Shown: positions 59,330 through 64,000 of the stretch, piece by piece
Numbering within the stretch: the stretch's first letter is position 1
How the letters are laid out: every line of letters begins with the position of its first letter
NCBI RefSeq assembly: GCF_037893015.1
Contig: NC_133663.1
Span: 224,647,564-224,711,563, forward strand
From: Macrotis lagotis
Lineage: Eukaryota; Chordata; Mammalia; Peramelemorphia; Peramelidae
Length of the DNA: 64,000 nt
Reading direction: 5' to 3'
Program-made: the position numbers and the translations under genes
The notes under the pieces: model-generated
Seen by the model: the letters and a program-made list of their open reading frames with translations, nothing else
The model's database searches: none
Told to the model about the DNA's origin: nothing

Positions 59330-59759
59330 GTATTTATTGATGTCTTTTAAAAAACATAATTTCTCCTTTGCCCTTCCTTTCTCAGAGAACCATTTCATGT
59401 AACAAATAGTATTTTTCTTTTTTAAAGATTAGCATTTTATTTTTCCCTAGTTACATGTAAAAACAATTTTTAGCATTAATTTGTAACATTGTGAGTTCCA
59501 AATTCTCTCCCTCCCTCCCTCCCTCCCCATGACCCCACTCTCTGTGGAGAAGACAAGTAATTTGTTATAGGTTATACATATGTAGTCATGCAAAACATTT
59601 CTTTAATAGTTATGTTATGAAAGATATATACACCAAAAAAAACTTCAAGAAAAATAAGCAAGTTAAAAAAAAGTATACTTCAAAGTGTTCTCAGATACCA
59701 TAATTTACATAATACTCATTTTGTGCAAGAAAATTTGAACCCCCCAAAAAGTGAAAGAC

Positions 59760-59937
59760 AGAAGAAAATAGGGGCGGCTAGGTGGTGCAGTAGATAGAGC
59801 ACCAGCCCTGGAGTCAGGAGTACCTGAGTTCAAATCTGACCTCAGCCACTTGATAATTACCTAGCTGTGTGGCCTTGGGCAAGCCACTTAACCCCATTTG
59901 CCTTACAAAAAAAAAATCTAAAAAAAAGAAGAAAATA
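59760..59937 (+). mobile_element. short CORE-SINE (type A)
   Basis: Body 59771-59926, TSD AGAAGAAAATA at 59760-59770 and 59927-59937. Confidence 0.95.
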
Positions 59938-60126
59938 AAAAATAGTATACTTTTTCTGTATTCAGACAGTGTTAGTTTTTTCCTCTGGGGATGAAAAGCA
60001 TTTTTCATCAGTCCTTTACATTTGTCTTGAACCACTGTATTGCTAAAAATAGCTAAGTCATTCACAGCTGATCTTCCACTATCCCTATTACTTGTATTCA
60101 GTACACTTTGCATCAGCTCATGTAAG

Positions 60127-60238
60127 TCTTTCCAGGTTTTTTTTTTTACTTTTAGTTTTTTTTAGTTTTTGCTAGGCAAATGGGGTTAAGTGGCTTGCCC
60201 AAGGCCACACAGCTAGCTGCCCCTCTTTCCAGGTTTTT
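60127..60238 (-). mobile_element. short CORE-SINE, antisense, internally deleted, 15-bp TSD
   Basis: Body 60142-60223; TCTTTCCAGGTTTTT identical at 60127-60141 and 60224-60238. The SINE jumps from CACACAGCTAG directly to CTGCCCCT, losing about 75 bp of its middle. Confidence 0.95.
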
Positions 60239-60773
60239 CTGAGGCATCCTGCTCATCATTTCTTATAGCAGAATAGAATTCCATCATAATCAAATACTGA
60301 AATTTGTTTAGCCATTCCCTAAATGATAAGGTATTCCCTCAATTTTCAGTTCTTCACCACCACAAAAGAGCTACTATAACTATTTTTGTACATATAGGTC
60401 CTTTTCTTTTAAATTTTTTTCTTTTGATATAGCAGTGGTTTTGGTAGGTGAAAGTATGCATGGCTTTATAGCCCTTAGGGCACAGGCCCAAATTGCTATA
60501 TAGAATGGTTGAATCAGTTCACAACTCCACATTTTTTCCCATATCCCTTCCAAAATTTATCATTTTCCTTTTTTGTCTTGTTGGCCAATCTAATATGTTA
60601 CTCAGAATGCCTTTAATTTGCATTTCTCCAGTCAACAGCCTGAGCATTTTTTCATATGGCTATATATAATATTTATTACTTTATCTGAAAACTATTCATA
60701 TCTTTTGGTCATTTAGCTATTGAGGAAAGGCTCTTATTTTTATAAATTTGACTCAGTTTTCTATATGTAGGAG

Positions 60774-60966
60774 AAATGAGGCCTTTTGTTTTTTGTTTGC
60801 TTGTTTTTTGTTTTGCAAGACAGTGGAGTTAAGTGTCTTGCCCCAGGTCACACAGCTAGGTAATTAAGAATCTGCTGCTCAATTTGAGCTCAGGTCTTCC
60901 TGACTCCAAGGGCAAGTGCTCTGCTCTATCCACTGTGCCACCTAGCTGCCCTTAAATGAGGCCTTT
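60774..60966 (-). mobile_element. short CORE-SINE, antisense, 13-bp TSD
   Basis: Body 60787-60953; AAATGAGGCCTTT at 60774-60786 and 60954-60966. Somewhat different core (TCTGCTGCTCAATTTGAGCT) from the other type A copies. Confidence 0.93.
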
Positions 60967-60973
60967 ATAAGAG

Positions 60974-61985
60974 AAAGTTACTTGAAAATTTTTTTCAGTT
61001 ACTATTGTAAATGTATTTTTTCTTCCATTCTATTTCTCCCTCTGCTTATTCTGTTTTATTTTTCCCTTTACTCTGTCCTTTCTCAAATTTTTTTGTTTCT
61101 GACTACCCCTCCCCCAATCTACTCTACACACTTTACAAATAGTATTTTCAGAATACATAAAAGAAAAAGAAAAAGTAGAAAAGAATCTGCACAATTGATT
61201 AATACATAAAAACTAACAACAGCCCTGAAAATATGTGCAATGTATGGACCTCCCACCATAGAGACTTTATAGAAAACCCTGGAATAGGCATATTTTTTCA
61301 TATCTCTTCTTTTTGGCCATGATTTTTTATAGTTTTTTGTGATTATTCTTCTGATTTACATTTTTTACAATAATTATGTATGATTGTTTTCTTGGTTCTA
61401 CTTATTTAACTCAGCATTAGACCATGTAGTTCTTTTCAGGCTTCCCTGTATTTATCACACTTATCATTTCTTCCAGCATAATAATATTCCATTATGTTCA
61501 AATAATATGATTTGATTAGTCATTTCTTAATCAATGATTTTTTCTAGCTTTTTGTTTCAAATTTTTTGCTATTCCAAAAAGTGCTGCTCTAAGTATTTTA
61601 GTGTATATGAAGGTTTTTGTTTTGTCAGTGATCTCCTTGGAGTATAGATCTAGTAGTGGAGTCTCTAGGTTTAAAGGAAATGGACATTTTAATAACTTTA
61701 TTTCATAATCCCAAATTGCTTAGCAAAATAGTTGTGCTACTTCATAGTTTCATAAACAATGCCTCAGTGTGCCCACCTTCCCACAACTGCTCCAATATTG
61801 GTTCTTTCCATTTTTTTGTCATCTTTGCTAATTTGAAGAATGTGAAATGAAACTTGGTGATTTCTTTTCTTTTTTTGATTTGCATTTCTTCTTAATAGTG
61901 ATTTGGAACATCCTTTCATATGGTTGTTAATAGTTTGTAATTCTTCTGAAACTATTGATTCATATTCTTTGATCACTTATCTTCT
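60974..61985 (-). mobile_element. second antisense L1 3' region, in tandem
   Basis: 61290-61985 repeats the ORF2 C-terminal order in antisense ('attttacaataattatgtat', 'cagcataataatattccatt', 'aagtgctgctctaagtattt', 'tagatctagtagtggagtct', 'gatttgcatttcttcttaat'), so it is a separate, older copy. 60974-61289 is its probable 3'UTR. Confidence 0.75.
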
Positions 61986-62009
61986 TGCTTACTCATAATT
62001 TGAACCACC

Positions 62010-62141
62010 ACCTCTAGATAAATAATAATATATTATATGGTGGTTTAAAATTTGCAAAGTGATTTACATACATCATCTCATTTGAGTCTCACAAAGTCCT
62101 TATGAGATGGGTATATCTCTCTTTTTTGGGGGATCCAAACC

Positions 62142-62207
<66 letters not shown>

Positions 62208-62405
62208 GTGAACTTCCAGCATAAAAATGTCCTTCAATAATGAATATTGACAACTACTCTGTAATTTATAATCTTAGGTAGTTGTCTGAGGACTTTGAGA
62301 GATTAAGCAATTTATCTATAATTATATAGATAGTGAGTGTTAGAAGTAGTACTTAAACCCAGACCTTCTTCATTGCTAGGTCAACCTTTTATCTACTATA
62401 GCACT
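62010..62405 (-). mobile_element. MIR/THER-like SINE, antisense, split by a microsatellite
   Basis: 'tttgcaaagtgatttacata', 'catctcatttgagtctcaca' before, and 'gattaagcaatttatctata', 'acttaaacccagaccttctt' after, the array at 62143-62210. Confidence 0.75.
62143..62210 (+). repeat. (TG)n(AG)n microsatellite
   Basis: About 21 TG units directly followed by about 11 GA units. Confidence 0.95.
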
Positions 62406-62565
62406 GAATCTCTCAAAGCAGGTAATACAGGTATTGCCAACTTTTATGGAGGAAGAAATTGAGAATTTGAGATATAGGATAATTACTAGCAAGTGTGGGA
62501 GTCAGAATGTAAACTCATATCTTCCTGATTCCATTTCTAGGGCTTTGTCTGCTATGTCAAGGTAT
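62406..62565 (-). mobile_element. MIR-like fragment, antisense
   Basis: 'ggaggaagaaattgagaatt', 'gtgtgggagtcagaatgtaa', 'ctgattccatttctagggct'. Confidence 0.55.
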
Positions 62566-63224
62566 CTCCCTTTGGTATGACTCTCTCTAGAATCATGTTT
62601 ATACATTTCCAACCATTCATTGCATATCTCACCCTGGAAATTTTTAGAGAGCTCCCTCTTCTCATAACATTCAAATAACTTTCACCACTACCCCCATCCC
62701 ATGTGAAATAATAGTTCTTTTCCTTGCCAAGACATACACAAGTGATTCCATTTCAATCTATCTACTGGATGTTTTGCTACTGTCTGTAAACATACCCATC
62801 TTTTCCTTACCCTAAAAATAAACCAAGCCCAGTCCACTTGATCCATCCATCTCTGCTAGCTATCATACCACTTATCCAATTCAATCTGTGGTCAAATCAT
62901 TCCCTTTATACCTTTTACCATCTCTCTTCTGACACTGCCACTACCCAGGTGCTGGCCATCATCATCTCACAAGTGGACTTTTATAGTAACCAGCTGGTGG
63001 GTATGTCTGACTCCATACTTTACCCACTTCATCCCATCTTCCTTTCAGCTATCAGATTCCTAAAGTGCAGTTGTGATTATGTCACCCTCTATTGCGTCAG
63101 CTTCAATGACTCCATATTACCTCTAAGAGAAAATAAAAAAATTCTCTGGTTTAGCATTTAAAAACTTGTCCCCTTCCTACTTTTACAAGTTTAAGTCTTC
63201 TTATGCCCTATATCTGCTCCATGT
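62566..63224 (+). mobile_element. L2-like LINE region (from about 62815)
   Basis: 'cttttaccatctctcttctg', 'actgccactacccaggtgct', 'ggccatcatcatctca', 'gattcctaaagtgcagttgt' follow an L2-type coding order in decayed form. 62566-62814 is unassigned. The 107-codon frame at 62838-63161 lies in it. Confidence 0.45.
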
Positions 63225-63600
63225 TGGTTGGTTGTTGTTCTTCATTCTCAAAAAGTAGTAAAATGACAACATCACTATGTTTGGAATAAGCTACAGTGAG
63301 TCTGATTGTGGTTTATCATATCAGACCAATATGAACTCAGAAGGTGCTGCCACAGATTATAAACTATAAATAGTTTATTAAAAATATTAGATATCTCTAA
63401 ATTTGTACCTCATGTTTCTTTTGACCTTTTGCAATTCTGCTTTGCTCATAGAGCACAGGGCCTTCTTTGATGAGGGCATATTACTCTGGGTAGTCCTGTG
63501 TCAGAGTCTCCCATATTTCAAATAAATTCCACTCAAAGAGACCTTGGGAATGACCTTCTAATGTTTCTTCTGATCTCCATATGAGTCCTTGCCTTGCATG
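63225..63600 (-). mobile_element. LINE 3' coding fragment with C2H2-like finger (copy 2)
   Basis: Antisense counterpart of 1195-1535: 'tgttgttcttcattctcaaa', 'gtctgattgtggtttatcat', 'agaccaatatgaactcagaa', 'ttgctcatagagcacagggc', 'gagaccttgggaatgacctt'. It extends about 60 bp further than copy 1 at the side away from the finger. Confidence 0.55.
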
Positions 63601-63609
63601 CATTCTCTC

Positions 63610-64000
63610 CTCTATGTATTTACTATGTGATCCAGTGACACTGGCCTCTTTGCTATTCCTTCCACCTCACATATCTGGTCTTTTCACCAGAGGTCACTCA
63701 TGCCTGGAACTCTTTCCCTCCTTATCCCTGCCTAGGGATTTCACTAGATTCCTTTGAAGTCTCAAATAAAATTCTACCTTCTGCAGTCTTTCCACTCCCC
63801 CCCAATCTAATGCTTTCCCTCTTCAATTATTTTTTGAATGTATCCTACATATAACTTATTGGTACAAAGTAGTGTGTATATGTTCTCCTTTTCTCATTAG
63901 ACTCTGATTCCTTGAGATCCAGGAATATTAATTCCTTTATTTGTTTTCTTTTATTGCTAGAACAGAGAAAGGCACATAATAAATTCCTATTGATTACATT
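63610..64000 (+). mobile_element. L2-like LINE 3' region, runs off the window
   Basis: 'cactcatgcctggaactctt', 'tctcattagactctgattcc', 'ttgctagaacagagaaaggc', 'acataataaattcctattga' in L2 order. Confidence 0.65.

Larger units (their letters stand above)
59330..60973 (-). mobile_element. antisense L1 3' region with three SINE insertions
   Basis: 3'UTR ('ttgtaacattgtgagttcca', CTCCCTCCCTCCCTCC, 'gtcatgcaaaacatttcttt') and then the ORF2 C-terminal area ('tgaggcatcctgctcatcat', 'gccattccctaaatgataag', 'gaatggttgaatcagttcac', 'tttaatttgcatttctccag') to about 60973. Interrupted by SINEs at 59771, 60142 and 60787. Confidence 0.9.

Overview
The window is intergenic DNA from a mammal, almost certainly a marsupial, and holds no intact host gene. 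The marsupial call rests on many copies of a tRNA-headed CORE-SINE whose antisense form begins near a TTGCAAGG motif and ends at CTAGCTGCCCC, on MAR1-like longer CORE-SINEs, on old MIR/THER and L2 pieces, and on L1 elements of marsupial type. An Australian (dasyurid-like) source is my guess from the short SINE's tail sequence; the sequence alone does not prove it. Repeat family names are from memory and tentative.

Layout. 1-6.5 kb: old SINEs, L2, a fragment of a LINE with a zinc-finger-like tail, and one fresh SINE with a perfect 17-bp target-site duplication (TSD). 6.5-10.1 kb: nested old L1s, including a possible L1 3' transduction and a SINE whose A tail has grown into a 200-bp GAAA/GGAA array. 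10.1-13.3 kb: a full-length half-L1 (HAL1-like: 5'UTR, ORF1, no ORF2) inside the end of an older L1. 14.4-16.4 kb: a 5'-truncated antisense L1. 16.8-17.1 and 34.0-34.3 kb: two copies, in opposite orientation, of a small Tigger/pogo-like DNA transposon. 25.8-26.4 kb: an RPL23A processed pseudogene. 26.9-33 kb: mostly unique sequence with scattered old SINEs and L2. 34.3-37.5 kb: two short 5'-truncated L1s in opposite orientation, both with clear TSDs. 43.6-55.5 kb: the main structure, one full-length but decayed L1 broken up by a STRAP processed pseudogene (in ORF1), a second HAL1-like element (at the start of ORF2) and two SINEs. 59.3-62.0 kb: two antisense L1s in tandem with three SINEs in the first. 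62-64 kb: MIR, L2 and a second copy of the zinc-finger LINE tail.

How the parts work together: nearly everything here was put in place by L1 machinery. L1s, HAL1s, SINEs and the two host mRNA copies carry A-rich tails, and most have TSDs, so nesting gives a relative time order. The most unusual object is the HAL1-like family: two complete copies share the same architecture, lack ORF2, and carry antisense SINE-derived modules in their 3' half. Those modules show a one-sided A-to-G difference from the ordinary SINEs in the window. I saw no endogenous retrovirus or other capsid-bearing element, no CRISPR and no convincing functional RNA gene.
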